This document shows, one piece after another, positions 17,405 to 25,949 of a stretch of 64,000 nucleotides of DNA. The first letter of the stretch is position 1. Every line of letters starts with the position of its first letter. A program made the position numbers and the translations under genes. The stretch is from Candidatus Zhuqueibacterota bacterium (GTDB taxonomy: Bacteria; BS750m-G25). The DNA lies in NCBI GenBank assembly GCA_016783505.1, contig JADHWK010000008.1, positions 1-64,000 on the forward strand, written 5' to 3'. A model generated the notes under the pieces. It made no database searches. It had not been told where the DNA came from and saw only the letters and a list, made by a program, of their open reading frames with translations.

Positions 17405-18304
17405 ATGCTTCTTGATTTACCCTATTTAGGGGAAATACTATCCCTCTCTTGTGCCATTATCTGGGCCACAGCCGTTATCCTCTTCAAAAAGAGCGGGGAA
17501 ACGGTCCATCCCTTGGGCTTGAATCTCTTTAAAAACCTGCTGGGATTGGTTCTTTTTCTGCCCACCTTTATGGTTTTTGGGGAAAGACTGATTGTGGGAG
17601 CCCCATTAAAAGATTACCTGCTGCTTATGGCCAGTGGAGTAATCGGAATTGGATTGGCAGATACCCTTTTCTTTAAGAGTCTTAACCTCTTAGGCGCAGG
17701 CCTATCAGCCATTGTCAATTGCCTCTACAGTCCCTTCATAATCGGACTGGCCGTCCTCTTCCTCAGTGAAGGGATGAGTGGATTACAGCTATTTGGTGTA
17801 TTTCTAATAATCACCGCAGTTTTCACCGTCTCCCAACTGAAAGAGAAAACCCATATCTCCCGTCATGATTTGATATTGGGAATCCTGCTGGGGGTTTTAG
17901 CAATGGCTTTGATGGCCATCGGGATTGTAATGATCAAGCCGCTGCTGGACCGTTCTCCCCTGCTCTGGGTGATTGAGGTGCGACTTTTAGCTGGTTGTGG
18001 GATTTTAGGGATAATTCTCTGGTTTTATCCGGGTCGTCAAAGGATAATGGCTTCCGTTTTATCAGTGCGAAATTGGCGGTATATGCTGCCGGGCTCTTTC
18101 GTCGGTGCCTACCTCGCATTAGTCGTCTGGATGGGGGGGATGAAATATACCGAGATGTCCATTGCTTCGGCCCTGAACCAGACCAGCAATATCTTCGTCT
18201 TTATTTTGGCCGCCATCTTTCTTAAAGAGCCCGTTAATTTTCAACGAACGGCGGGAATAATTTTAGCTATTGTAGGCGTTGTTATGGTCGCTTTTTTTCG
18301 GTAA
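17405..18304 (+). CDS. EamA/DMT-family membrane transporter
   Basis: About 299 residues with ten predicted membrane helices in two EamA repeats (DMT superfamily): 'LSCAIIWATAVILFKKSG' begins the first repeat, and the second begins near 'LILGILLGVLAMALMAIGIVMIK'. It probably exports or exchanges a small metabolite; substrate unknown. ATG 17405 is preferred over TTG 17399. Terminator at 18309-18337 directly after the stop. Confidence 0.9.
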   Translation: MLLDLPYLGEILSLSCAIIWATAVILFKKSGETVHPLGLNLFKNLLGLVLFLPTFMVFGERLIVGAPLKDYLLLMASGVIGIGLADTLFFKSLNLLGAGLSAIVNCLYSPFIIGLAVLFLSEGMSGLQLFGVFLIITAVFTVSQLKEKTHISRHDLILGILLGVLAMALMAIGIVMIKPLLDRSPLLWVIEVRLLAGCGILGIILWFYPGRQRIMASVLSVRNWRYMLPGSFVGAYLALVVWMGGMKYTEMSIASALNQTSNIFVFILAAIFLKEPVNFQRTAGIILAIVGVVMVAFFR

Positions 18305-18308
18305 TACC

Positions 18309-18337
18309 AAAAAATCCGTCCTAAGGGACGGATTTTT
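18309..18337. terminator. Intrinsic terminator between EamA gene and tRNA-Ser
   Basis: aaaatccgtcc-taa-gggacggatttttt: 9-10 bp stem with A/T tails, able to stop transcription from both sides (EamA gene on plus, tRNA-Ser on minus). Confidence 0.85.
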
Positions 18338-18344
18338 AGTTAAG

Positions 18345-18433
18345 CGGAGAGGGAGGGATTCGAACCCCCGGCCCCGATTACTCAGGACAACGGTTTTCGA
18401 GACCGCCCCGTTCGACCGCTCCGGCACCTCTCC
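18345..18433 (-). tRNA. tRNA-Ser(CGA)
   Basis: Minus strand GGAGAGG...CCTCTCC acceptor stem with discriminator G. Anticodon stem GCGGT/ACCGT encloses loop CTCGAAA, so the anticodon is CGA. A long variable arm (class II) and T loop GTTCGAATC fit tRNA-Ser. No CCA is encoded. Confidence 0.95.
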
Positions 18434-18515
18434 ACGGGATATCATCTGTCAGTAGTTTAGCTAAGGTTATTCTGTAATATTTTTTTCGGTTGTCACGATG
18501 TTTCCGAATCTGGGA

Positions 18516-18974
18516 TTATGTTTTCTCCCTGACCTTCTGGAAAAACGACTTTAGCAACTCCTCGCATTCGCCTCTTAGCACCCCTGAAATGACGTTGGAC
18601 CGATGGTTGAGGCGTCCATCCTGCACAATATTATACTGGGAGGAACAGGCCCCGGCCTTGGGGTCTGGGGCGCCAAAAAAGACGTTTTCTATCCGGGCTA
18701 AGACCACAGCCCCGGCGCACATGGGGCAGGGTTCCAGGGTTACATAAAGGGAAGCCCCTTCCAATCGCCACGTTCCCAAAGTGTTCGCAGCAGCGGAAAG
18801 GGCGATCATCTCGGCATGGGCGGTGGGGTCCTGAAGGCGTTCGGTCATGTTGTGCCCCCGCCCGATGATTTTCTCCTGATGGACGACCACCGCCCCCACG
18901 GGGACTTCATCCTCCCGAAGGGCTTCTTTAGCCTCCTGAAGGGCTTTTGTCATCCACTTTTCGTGCTCATCCAT
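18516..18974 (-). CDS. tadA: tRNA-specific adenosine deaminase
   Basis: 152 residues. Zinc-dependent deaminase converting A34 to inosine in tRNA-Arg(ACG), which lets that tRNA read CGU, CGC and CGA. '[10 protein letters not shown]' provides the zinc His and catalytic Glu, and '[16 protein letters not shown]' the two zinc Cys. '[11 protein letters not shown]' is a further TadA mark. The frame is open further upstream through the tRNA genes, but ATG 18974 is the first sensible start; the longer version would translate tRNA sequence. It lies only 8 bases downstream of tRNA-Arg(ACG) on the same strand, which is its substrate, so they may share a transcript. Confidence 0.95.
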   Translation of the reverse strand: MDEHEKWMTKALQEAKEALREDEVPVGAVVVHQEKIIGRGHNMTERLQDPTAHAEMIALSAAANTLGTWRLEGASLYVTLEPCPMCAGAVVLARIENVFFGAPDPKAGACSSQYNIVQDGRLNHRSNVISGVLRGECEELLKSFFQKVREKT

Positions 18975-18982
18975 AAAGGTAG

Positions 18983-19056
18983 TACGCCCGGAGGGACTCG
19001 AACCCCCAACCTTGTGGTCCGTAGCCACACGCTCTATCCAATTGAGCCACGGGCGC
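18983..19056 (-). tRNA. tRNA-Arg(ACG)
   Basis: Minus strand GCGCCCG...CGGGCGT acceptor stem (one G-U pair) with discriminator A. Anticodon stem TGTGG/CCACA encloses loop CTACGGA, giving anticodon ACG. This is the TadA substrate, and tadA begins 8 bases downstream. Confidence 0.95.
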
Positions 19057-19061
19057 ATAAG

Positions 19062-19132
19062 TAGCGCGTACGGGAATCGAACCCGTGTTATCCCGAAGTA
19101 TCGGGATGTCATAGACCCCTGACGAACGCGCC
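19062..19132 (-). pseudogene. Broken tRNA-Glu copy with a palindromic anticodon arm
   Basis: Acceptor, T arm and most of the D arm match the intact tRNA-Glu(CTC) next door. The anticodon arm, however, is 'TCCCGA-TACT-TCGGGA', which leaves no normal 7-nt loop or Glu anticodon. One base is also lost in the D loop, giving 71 nt instead of 73. The arm matches the palindrome family scattered through the intergenic regions. Probably not functional. Confidence 0.75.
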
Positions 19133-19161
19133 AAGAATTAATGAAAGGGTGGTGACTCTGG

Positions 19162-19234
19162 TAGCGCGTACGGGAATCGAACCCGTGTTACCGGCGTGAG
19201 AGGCCGGCGTCCTAGACCCCTAGACGAACGCGCC
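19162..19234 (-). tRNA. tRNA-Glu(CTC)
   Basis: 73 nt. Acceptor GGCGCGT/ACGCGCT with discriminator A. Anticodon stem CCGGC/GCCGG encloses loop CTCTCAC, giving anticodon CTC. T arm CGGGTTCGATTCCCG is perfect. Confidence 0.95.
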
Positions 19235-19346
19235 ATTAATCATATAACTAAATGACAATTATTTATCAATTGTCTGGTTAAGTCACATAATGGCTTGAAT
19301 TGAACAATATTGAGGAATAGAAAACCTCCCTAACTTTTGATTAGAG

Positions 19347-19399
19347 CCCGTGTTATCCCGAAGTATCGGGATGTCCTAGACCCCTAGATGAACGTGCAG
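19347..19399 (-). pseudogene. Second broken tRNA-Glu copy, 3' part missing
   Basis: Minus strand 'GCACGTTCATCTAGGGG' and 'TCTAGGACA' resemble the tRNA-Glu 5' half. The same 'TCCCGA-TACT-TCGGGA' arm as the copy at 19062 follows, then 'TAACACGGG', after which the similarity stops. The acceptor's 3' half and most of the T arm are gone. The D loop here is intact, unlike copy 19062, so the two broken copies decayed separately after the arm change. Confidence 0.7.
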
Positions 19400-19532
19400 A
19401 AAACAACTAACTAAATTTAACCAATTAAAACCCGTAAGTCAACATTAAAACTTTTCCTAAACAAAAAAAACCCACTGATGAAGATGAAAACCAGTGGGAA
19501 GAGGGGGATAGAAACAATCGCTGAAGATAGTT

Positions 19533-19607
19533 TGGCTGCGGGACTAGGACTCGAACCTAGACTGGCGGATCCAGAGTCCGCTGTCCTGCCAATTAGACGA
19601 TCCCGCA
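19533..19607 (-). tRNA. tRNA-Gln(CTG) with encoded CCA
   Basis: Minus strand TGCGGGA...TCCCGCA acceptor, discriminator G and an encoded CCA. Anticodon stem GCGGA/TCCGC encloses loop CTCTGGA, so the anticodon is CTG. It is the only tRNA in this cluster with CCA in the DNA. Confidence 0.95.
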
Positions 19608-19690
19608 TAAAACTATCTAAATATCTGAAAAATATTTCGGAAAATCAAGAGAAAAATGAAAGCCCAACCTTTCGCCTTTTTGGGGACGAC

Positions 19691-20758
19691 TCAGGGATTC
19701 CACCTCTCCACCCTCCGGTCTATCAACTCCCCCTTCCGGTTGAATTTCTGGGTGATCTTCATACTGGTTCGGTCGTCATAGGTGTAGGTTTCAAACCCGG
19801 TCAAAAGCCCTGAGTCGCCAGCAAAGGTTTCCTTGCGGATTAAGTTTCCCTCTTTATCGTAGCGGTAGCTTTCCCAGAAGAGACACTTCCCGTCGGAACC
19901 ATAGGTCCCCTGCCTGATCAGGCGCCGTAGTTGGTCGTAATGGTTCCGCTTCGTCCCTATAAACTGGTTATCTGGGTTGAATATTTCCTCTTTGATGTTC
20001 TTTCCATTCTCATCATATATATAACGGTGAGAAAAAAGAATTTCGCCATCGGCGCCAAATTCCTCCAGTCGGACTTTCCTTCCCCTTTCGTCATAGGTAA
20101 ACTTCCACCACTTTTCTATGGCACCATCAGGATTGAAAAACTCTATTTTTTCAATAATATTATTTTTAATATAATGAACCTTTATATGTCTAACGCCATG
20201 GATTTCTTCTTTTGTTATAGCATAAAGGGGCTGTTCTTTAAAAAAATTCCAGCGTTTAAAATATTTAGTGCCTCCGAGGTGTTCTAAAAACTCTCTTTTT
20301 CTTCTCGTTTCGCTGTAGGCCAGAGCATCTTCGATGGTCCAATCCCTGGTCTTCATGATGGTGGTTTCGTCGACCTTTTTCCCGGGGGTATCCTCAAGGC
20401 CGGGTACCGTTGGTTCTTCTTTTCCCCCTGGGCCGGGTCCTGGTTCTGCGGTCACCGGGGTTCCCTGGACGGCAAATACCAGTGCCATAAACTCGTTTCT
20501 GGTTATTTCCCAGGATATGATCTTATCCCTACCCTCATGCTGGTAGACCAGCCTCACCCGGTAGTTGCCGTCGTCCAGTCTCAAAATGGCGGCGGACTGG
20601 AAGCCCTCCATCCCCGGGAACAGCCCGTACCTTTCCCTCTCTGCCGCATCAATCTCCGGTCCTATTTCGGGGCTTAAGGGAATCACCGATCCCGTCTGCT
20701 GGGCGGGGGCGATCCTGAAAATCAGAAATATAGATATGACAATACTGAACTTCTTCAT
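19691..20758 (-). CDS. Secreted protein with RHS/YD-like repeats, function unknown
   Basis: 355 residues with a signal peptide (KKFSIVISIFLIFRIAPAQQ). The N-terminal half contains a beta-rich segment with 'YRVRLVYQHEGRDKIISWEI' and a Pro/Gly linker (TAEPGPGPGGKEEPTVPG). The C-terminal half repeats 'Y-DE-G-....EE-F--DG-' units (WKFTYDERGRKVRLEEF, HRYIYDENGKNIKEEIF, ESYRYDKEGNLIRKETF, ETYTYDDRTSMKITQKF). These resemble the YD/RHS-type or MORN-like beta repeats of cell-surface proteins. No toxin domain or T9SS sorting tail is visible, so it is not a classical RHS toxin. Confidence 0.75.
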   Translation of the reverse strand: MKKFSIVISIFLIFRIAPAQQTGSVIPLSPEIGPEIDAAERERYGLFPGMEGFQSAAILRLDDGNYRVRLVYQHEGRDKIISWEITRNEFMALVFAVQGTPVTAEPGPGPGGKEEPTVPGLEDTPGKKVDETTIMKTRDWTIEDALAYSETRRKREFLEHLGGTKYFKRWNFFKEQPLYAITKEEIHGVRHIKVHYIKNNIIEKIEFFNPDGAIEKWWKFTYDERGRKVRLEEFGADGEILFSHRYIYDENGKNIKEEIFNPDNQFIGTKRNHYDQLRRLIRQGTYGSDGKCLFWESYRYDKEGNLIRKETFAGDSGLLTGFETYTYDDRTSMKITQKFNRKGELIDRRVERWNP

Positions 20759-20879
20759 AACATCATAAAATTACTATGAAAAAACCAGTTTGTCAAGGAT
20801 AAACTTTATTTTGGGGTTGCATATCTGATTTTTTTCTTGTATATTTTTATGATTCTCTTTTATTTTGGTAATTTCGTTC

Positions 20880-21803
20880 ATGACTGATGACATCGTTCTG
20901 AGAACAATCAACCTCAGCAAGCGATTCGGCAACCGTTGGGCGGTTGATGATCTCAATCTAGAGGTTCATCGGGGGGAGGTGTTCGGATTCCTGGGACCTA
21001 ATGGGGCGGGGAAGTCCACCACCATTCGAATGTTGCTGTCGCTGATTAAACCCTCCCGGGGAGACGTTGAGCTCTTTGGTCGCTCGGTCAAGCGAGAGTC
21101 CCATCGGTCGCTTGAGCGCATCGGGGCTATGGTGGAGAGCCCCGATTTTTACAACTACCTCTCGGCCCGCCGCAATTTAGACATCTTGGGGAAATTATCG
21201 GGAGGGGTGGACGGGAGCCGGATTGATGAGGTGCTGAAGATCGCCGGCCTTTCTGACCGGGGCGGGGATAAGGTCAAGGCTTATTCCCACGGTATGAGGC
21301 AGAGGCTGGGGATTGTCCAGGCTTTGCTATCCCGGCCCGAACTGATCATTTTAGACGAGCCTACCACCGGGCTGGACCCCCAGGGGATGAAGGATGTGCG
21401 GGAGCTGATCGCCAGGATGGCCCGTGAAGAGGGAATTACCATTTTTCTCTCCTCCCATCTATTACACGAGGTGGAACAGGTCTGCACCTCTATGGCCATC
21501 ATTGACTACGGGAAGCTGGTGATACAGGGGAGGGTTCGGGAGTTGTTGGAGGATAAGGGACTTTATATTACCGAAGTCAAGGTGGACCGGCCGGATGAAG
21601 CCCGAAAGCTTCTCTCCGCCCAAAGATGGGTGGATTCTGTCCATCAGGATACCGATCAATTAAAGGTAAAATTAAAGACCGAATATATCCCCAGATTAAA
21701 CATCTTGCTGGTCAGGCAGGGGTTTGAAGTACAGGCCCTTATCCCCCGGACTTCGCTGGAGGATTATTTCCTCTCCATCACCGGTTCGTCTAATGGAGGA
21801 TAA
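20880..21803 (+). CDS. ABC transporter ATP-binding protein
   Basis: 307 residues from ATG 20880, which places the start at the usual 'MTDDIVLRTINLSKRFG'. Walker A is 'GPNGAGKST' and Walker B 'LIILDEPTTGLDP'; the signature is 'YSHGMRQRLGI', a common variant in ABC-2-type exporters. It should drive the ABC-2 permease at 25950. Between them lie an Ntn-hydrolase-like gene and two M16 peptidase genes on the same strand, so this may be a disrupted or extended operon. Confidence 0.93.
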   Translation: MTDDIVLRTINLSKRFGNRWAVDDLNLEVHRGEVFGFLGPNGAGKSTTIRMLLSLIKPSRGDVELFGRSVKRESHRSLERIGAMVESPDFYNYLSARRNLDILGKLSGGVDGSRIDEVLKIAGLSDRGGDKVKAYSHGMRQRLGIVQALLSRPELIILDEPTTGLDPQGMKDVRELIARMAREEGITIFLSSHLLHEVEQVCTSMAIIDYGKLVIQGRVRELLEDKGLYITEVKVDRPDEARKLLSAQRWVDSVHQDTDQLKVKLKTEYIPRLNILLVRQGFEVQALIPRTSLEDYFLSITGSSNGG

Positions 21804-21849
21804 TTTTAGTCATTCTTTACCGGTATGAAATTTATGTTGGGCTGCTTTT

Positions 21850-22707
21850 ATGTTTAGGGATATTATAAAATATTTTATTGTTTTAGTATACGGTTTACCT
21901 ATGGTATCTACTGGAACCTTAATAGTAATAATTCCAACACAAGATGGGATTGTTATTGCGGGAGACAGCCGTTCAACAGTAGGTGGTAGTTATATTGACG
22001 GACAAGAAAAGATTTGTTTTGTGGAAAATATTGTAGATTTATCATTTACAATGACAGGGTTTACGCGAGCGAATCCGCCACCTCCTCAAAATGTTGGTCT
22101 ATTATCTTGGTATGAAGAAGCCCCTCTTCTTTATGACGGAAAGAAAATTATGCATTCTTATCTGAAAGAGCACAAAACTGATCAAATTAATGAAAATTTC
22201 TTAATGAACTTAAGTAGAATATTAATTGATACATTAACTAAATATTTTAATCAATCCCCCGCTGGTAAGGAAACTTTTAAAGGTAATGACATTTGTAAAC
22301 CAGTAATAGTCAAATATGACTATGTTAATAATTGGTCTACAGTTGCAACTTTTGAAATTGCTTTCAATTCTATTGGTGCTCTTACCTTAAAAAATATCTC
22401 AATTGAAACATTGTCAGCTTCTGATAAACGATGTTTGTACCTTTTTGGTGAGGTCGACTATGTTATTAATAATGTTTTTAACGGCGAAGGTAGAGAATTT
22501 TTAGTATCAAATTTTAATGAATTGTACGACAAACCTATTTTCATAGGGGATATGAAATCAGAAAATGCTTCAATAATTGCAAAGAGTATAATTGATGCGA
22601 CTTCAAAAATAAGTGGTATTATTCCAATACCAAGTGGTATTGGCATTGGTGGAACTCCTAGTATTTATCTTATTGATGGTAAAAATAATCCAAAACGAAT
22701 ATTTTAG
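21850..22707 (+). CDS. Proteasome-beta-like Ntn hydrolase with N-terminal hydrophobic leader
   Basis: 285 residues, AT-rich. After a leader (FRDIIKYFIVLVYGLPMVS) the sequence 'TGTLIVIIPTQDGIVIAGDSRST' matches the proteasome beta / HslV core. Thr21 would become the N-terminal nucleophile after cleavage, Asp39 and Arg41 match the conserved Asp-x-Arg, and Lys54 (DGQEKICFV) is at the position of the active-site Lys. The C-terminal 'IPIPSGIGIGGTPSIYLIDG' is glycine-rich. The hydrophobic leader looks like a signal peptide or anchor, which would put it outside the cytoplasm, unlike proteasomes. No alpha subunit or ATPase adjoins. Base composition and position inside an ABC/M16 set suggest insertion. 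Substrate unknown. Confidence 0.65.
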   Translation: MFRDIIKYFIVLVYGLPMVSTGTLIVIIPTQDGIVIAGDSRSTVGGSYIDGQEKICFVENIVDLSFTMTGFTRANPPPPQNVGLLSWYEEAPLLYDGKKIMHSYLKEHKTDQINENFLMNLSRILIDTLTKYFNQSPAGKETFKGNDICKPVIVKYDYVNNWSTVATFEIAFNSIGALTLKNISIETLSASDKRCLYLFGEVDYVINNVFNGEGREFLVSNFNELYDKPIFIGDMKSENASIIAKSIIDATSKISGIIPIPSGIGIGGTPSIYLIDGKNNPKRIF

Positions 22708-22903
22708 AGAAATAAGTAATCTAACCCTCATTGCACATGGCGTGATACTTGTATTGCGTCATTTTAGGGTTGGTGAGAAAAAACGATTGTAATTTCAGTT
22801 GCTAAATTTTCTAAACCACAAAGTCTCAAGTCTGTGATCTCTCTCTTTATTGTTTAACTAACTTGAAGTTGGCTCTTTTTGGTATTTAGAAGAGGAGGGT
22901 ATT

Positions 22904-24262
22904 ATGAAAAGCAAAATTCTTGTTGCCATCATCTTTCTCCTGGCTCCGTTGCTGGCTTTATCGGCGGGGGAATACGGTATCTTGGCCACCGAGCTGGACA
23001 ATGGTCTTGCTGTCATCGTGGTTGAAAATCATACCGTGCCCCTGGTTACCGTGGAGATCTGTGTAAAAAACGGGGCCTTCACCGAACCCCCGGAGTTTGA
23101 TGGTCTCTCCCACCTCTACGAACACATGTTCTTCAAGGCCAATCGGGCCATTCCCAACCAGGAGCGCTTCTTGGAGAGGGGACGGGAGCTGGGGACGGTT
23201 TGGAACGGAACCACCAGTACGGAACGAGTTAACTACTTTTTTACCCTACCCAAGGACAGCCTGTCTCCGGGGATGATCTTCATGAGGGATGCCATTTGTT
23301 CCCCCCTGTTCGATCAGGTTGAACTGGAGCGGGAGCGCTCTGTGGTTCTGGCGGAATACGACCGCGCGGAATCCAGTCCCTTCTATTATTTAGGTCGGGA
23401 AGTAAACAGATTGTTGTGGTATCAGTATCCTTCCCGCAAGAACGTCCTCGGGGATCGGGATGTAATCAACACCGCTACCCGGGAGAAGATGTTTACCATT
23501 CAACAGCGGTTTTATATCCCCAATAATTCAGCCCTGTTTTTGGCCGGGGACCTGACCCCCGAGGAGGGATTCTCCTTAGCCCGGGGAGTTTTCGGCGATT
23601 GGTCAAGGGGTGAGGGGCCATTCGAGAGCTTTCCTGTTCCTGAACATCCACCCCTGACTGAGAACAGAGCCGTTATTATCAATGATTTCCCGGTGCAGGC
23701 GGTGACCCTCCAAATGCAACTGATGGGACCCAGCGTCACGGCAGATCCCGGGGCCACCTTCGCCGCGGATGTCTTTTCCTACATTCTATCCCAGCCCAAT
23801 TCCAGATTTCAGCGAAACCTGATTGATACCGGGCTGGCGGTTAGGGCCTCCATCGGCTATTACACCCAGGCCCATACCGGGCCCATTAATATAAGCATGC
23901 AGTCAACTGCCAATAAGTTCCAAGACGCCCGGGAGGCCCTCCTGGCAGAGATGGCCCACTTTGCCGATCCGGATTATTACACCGACGAGCAATTGGAGTC
24001 GGCAAAGAACCGGCTGGAGATCCAGGAGGTCTACAGCCAGGAGAGGACCAGCTCTTTCGTCCATACCCTGTCCTTCTGGTGGGCGGTGGTCGGGTTGGAT
24101 TATTACCTGGATTACATTGACAACCTGAGGAAGGTGGATCGGCAGGCCATCACCGATTACTTGAGTCAATACATTCTGGATAAGCCCTATGTGGTTGGTG
24201 TTCTTATCTCAACGGAGGATCAGGAAAAAATTGACCTAAAAGAGGAGGATCTGTTGCCATGA
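22904..24262 (+). CDS. M16-family zinc metallopeptidase, active subunit
   Basis: 452 residues with signal peptide (KSKILVAIIFLLAPLLALSA). The inverted zinc motif HLYEH (His70, Glu73, His74) is intact and a downstream Glu sits in 'RSVVLAEYDRAE', so it should be catalytically active. Two M16 half-domains fit the M16B type (pitrilysin/processing-peptidase relatives), with a single chain of about 45 kDa. ATG follows AGGAGGG. The stop overlaps the start of the second M16 gene by 4 bases, so translation is coupled and the two probably form a heterodimer in the periplasm. Confidence 0.92.
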   Translation: MKSKILVAIIFLLAPLLALSAGEYGILATELDNGLAVIVVENHTVPLVTVEICVKNGAFTEPPEFDGLSHLYEHMFFKANRAIPNQERFLERGRELGTVWNGTTSTERVNYFFTLPKDSLSPGMIFMRDAICSPLFDQVELERERSVVLAEYDRAESSPFYYLGREVNRLLWYQYPSRKNVLGDRDVINTATREKMFTIQQRFYIPNNSALFLAGDLTPEEGFSLARGVFGDWSRGEGPFESFPVPEHPPLTENRAVIINDFPVQAVTLQMQLMGPSVTADPGATFAADVFSYILSQPNSRFQRNLIDTGLAVRASIGYYTQAHTGPINISMQSTANKFQDAREALLAEMAHFADPDYYTDEQLESAKNRLEIQEVYSQERTSSFVHTLSFWWAVVGLDYYLDYIDNLRKVDRQAITDYLSQYILDKPYVVGVLISTEDQEKIDLKEEDLLP

Positions 24263-25596
24263 AAAAATTAGGAAAATATACAGTTGGCCTATTGGTACTG
24301 GTATCGGTTTTCTGCGCCCCACCCCCCAAAGTAGAGATACCCCCACCACCCAAGGTCAAGCCGGGGGTGGAGGAGTTTTACGTAAACGGCCTTCAGGTTC
24401 TTCTTAAGAAGGTCACCCTAAACGAGGTCATCTCCGTCGGGCTTTACCTCAAGGGGGGCACTACCGTCATTACTCCAGAGCAATCAGGCATAGAGTTGTT
24501 CCTGTTTGAGGCCGCTCAGAAGGGTTCCCAGAAATATCCCAAGGAAGAGCTGAACGCCGCCCTGGCCCGGATGGGGACGGTGATCGGGGTGAACGCCCGG
24601 TATGATTACACCGGGGTCAGCCTCCGCTGCATCCGGCCCCACTTTGACGAGTCCTGGGATATCTTAGCCGATGTAATTCTACATCCCACCCTGGATTCAG
24701 CCGAGGTGGAGATTGTGCGGCAGCGGCTGGTCACCAACGTGAAGCAAGAGAAGGACAACCCCGACGCCCATCTCCGTAATATGGTCAACACCCTGTTTTA
24801 CAAAGATCATCCCTATGCCATGAAGAACAATGGGACGGAGCAGTCCCTTTCCGCTTTAACCAGGGACGATTTGGCCGACTATCATAAGGATAATCTTTAT
24901 ATCTCCCGGCTGTTGCTGGTGGTGGTGGGGAATGTTGAGCGATCTGAGCTGGAGGCCAAGATTAGCGGAACCTTTGCGGCACTGCCTCAGGGGGAATACG
25001 ACCCCCCCCAGGTTCCCTCCCTAATGGAAAAGGCGGCCCCGGACATGGTGACAGAGGAACGGGACCTTCCTACCAGCTACATTATTGCATATCATCCGGC
25101 CCCCAACCCGGGTGCGGACGATTTCCCAGCCTTCATGTTGGCTACCCGGATCCTGAGGCGGAGGCTTTTCGAGGAGGTGAGGACGAAGCGGAACCTGACC
25201 TATGCAGTGGCATCGGGACATAGTAACCGGGTCACCAACTTCGGCTATCTGTACGTCACTACTATAAAGCCGGATACTACTATCAAAGTGATGTTCGGGG
25301 ATGTTCAAAAGCTGCAATCCGAGCCCATACCCCAGAAGGAATTGAACGACAACCGGAACGTCTTCCTCACCCGCTATTTTATGACCAAGGAGACCAATGC
25401 TGAGCAGAGGGAGACCTATGCCATATGTGAGCTGGTGGGAAAGGGTTGGGAGGATTTTGATATCTTTGTGGGTCAGGTGAAGGCCATCACCCCAGCGGAC
25501 ATCCAGCGGGTGGCGCAGACCTATATGCACAACTATCACTTCGCAATCCTAGGACACCCAGATAAGGTGGATAGGGAATTGTTCACCTCGCGTTAA
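24259..25596 (+). CDS. M16-family inactive partner subunit
   Basis: 445 residues with an N-terminal signal region (KYTVGLLVLVSVFCAPPPK). The Cys at its end suggests a lipoprotein, though Phe at -1 is a poor lipobox. At the zinc-motif position it has 'SGIELFLFEAAQKGS', so HxxEH is missing. The substrate-binding Arg/Tyr segment is kept (EEVRTKRNLTYAVASG). This is the classic arrangement of M16B heterodimers, where one chain carries zinc and the other binds substrate. Overlaps the active subunit by 4 bases. Confidence 0.88.
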   Translation: MKKLGKYTVGLLVLVSVFCAPPPKVEIPPPPKVKPGVEEFYVNGLQVLLKKVTLNEVISVGLYLKGGTTVITPEQSGIELFLFEAAQKGSQKYPKEELNAALARMGTVIGVNARYDYTGVSLRCIRPHFDESWDILADVILHPTLDSAEVEIVRQRLVTNVKQEKDNPDAHLRNMVNTLFYKDHPYAMKNNGTEQSLSALTRDDLADYHKDNLYISRLLLVVVGNVERSELEAKISGTFAALPQGEYDPPQVPSLMEKAAPDMVTEERDLPTSYIIAYHPAPNPGADDFPAFMLATRILRRRLFEEVRTKRNLTYAVASGHSNRVTNFGYLYVTTIKPDTTIKVMFGDVQKLQSEPIPQKELNDNRNVFLTRYFMTKETNAEQRETYAICELVGKGWEDFDIFVGQVKAITPADIQRVAQTYMHNYHFAILGHPDKVDRELFTSR

Positions 25597-25949
25597 AATA
25601 CTTCTGTTTATCAAACTTGACCCCTTGGGAACAACTGGCCAATCCCGAGGTTTCGGGGGAATTCTGTGACATTCGGTTACGTCAATCCGTCAGGCGACGG
25701 ACTGAAGGGTTGCGGTTGTCCCGATCCCGAAACTCCGGGACGGGATTTCGTTATTTGTGGGACGGTTACCGTCATTGTTTCACCCACCCATTTACACGAC
25801 TGAACTACTAATCTTTAAAACGACAACCGAAAACCGCAAGACGATACGAGTCCCGAAGCTTCGGGACAACCGAAAGCCGATATACGTAACATACTAATTA
25901 AATTGAAGTCAATTCTTAGAAATTCCAAGATGTCAAAGTTAAAATTGTA
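25597..25949. repeat. Gap filled with dispersed palindromes
   Basis: No gene seen. It holds several members of the 'tcccga..tcggga' palindrome family (near 25643, 25718 and 25854). It also has the inverted words 'gcggttgtcccg' and 'cgggacaaccg', and a 'ccgtcaggcgacgg' hairpin at about 25688-25701. It separates the M16 pair from the ABC permease. Confidence 0.5.

Noticed and set aside
18975-19112. N-terminal extension of tadA through the tRNA-Arg gene
   Set aside because: It would translate tRNA sequence; ATG 18974 gives the family's normal length.
19062-19132. Functional tRNA with an unusual anticodon
   Set aside because: The arm leaves no 7-nt loop and the D loop has lost a base; a normal tRNA-Glu lies beside it.
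18345-19607. Genomic island integrated at the tRNA cluster
   Set aside because: No integrase gene and no complete att repeat; the partial copies are of one tRNA only.
22719-22778. ATCTAAC...AGGGTTGG hairpin near the Ntn hydrolase
   Set aside because: The right arm does not fit GTTRRRY; an ordinary inverted repeat.
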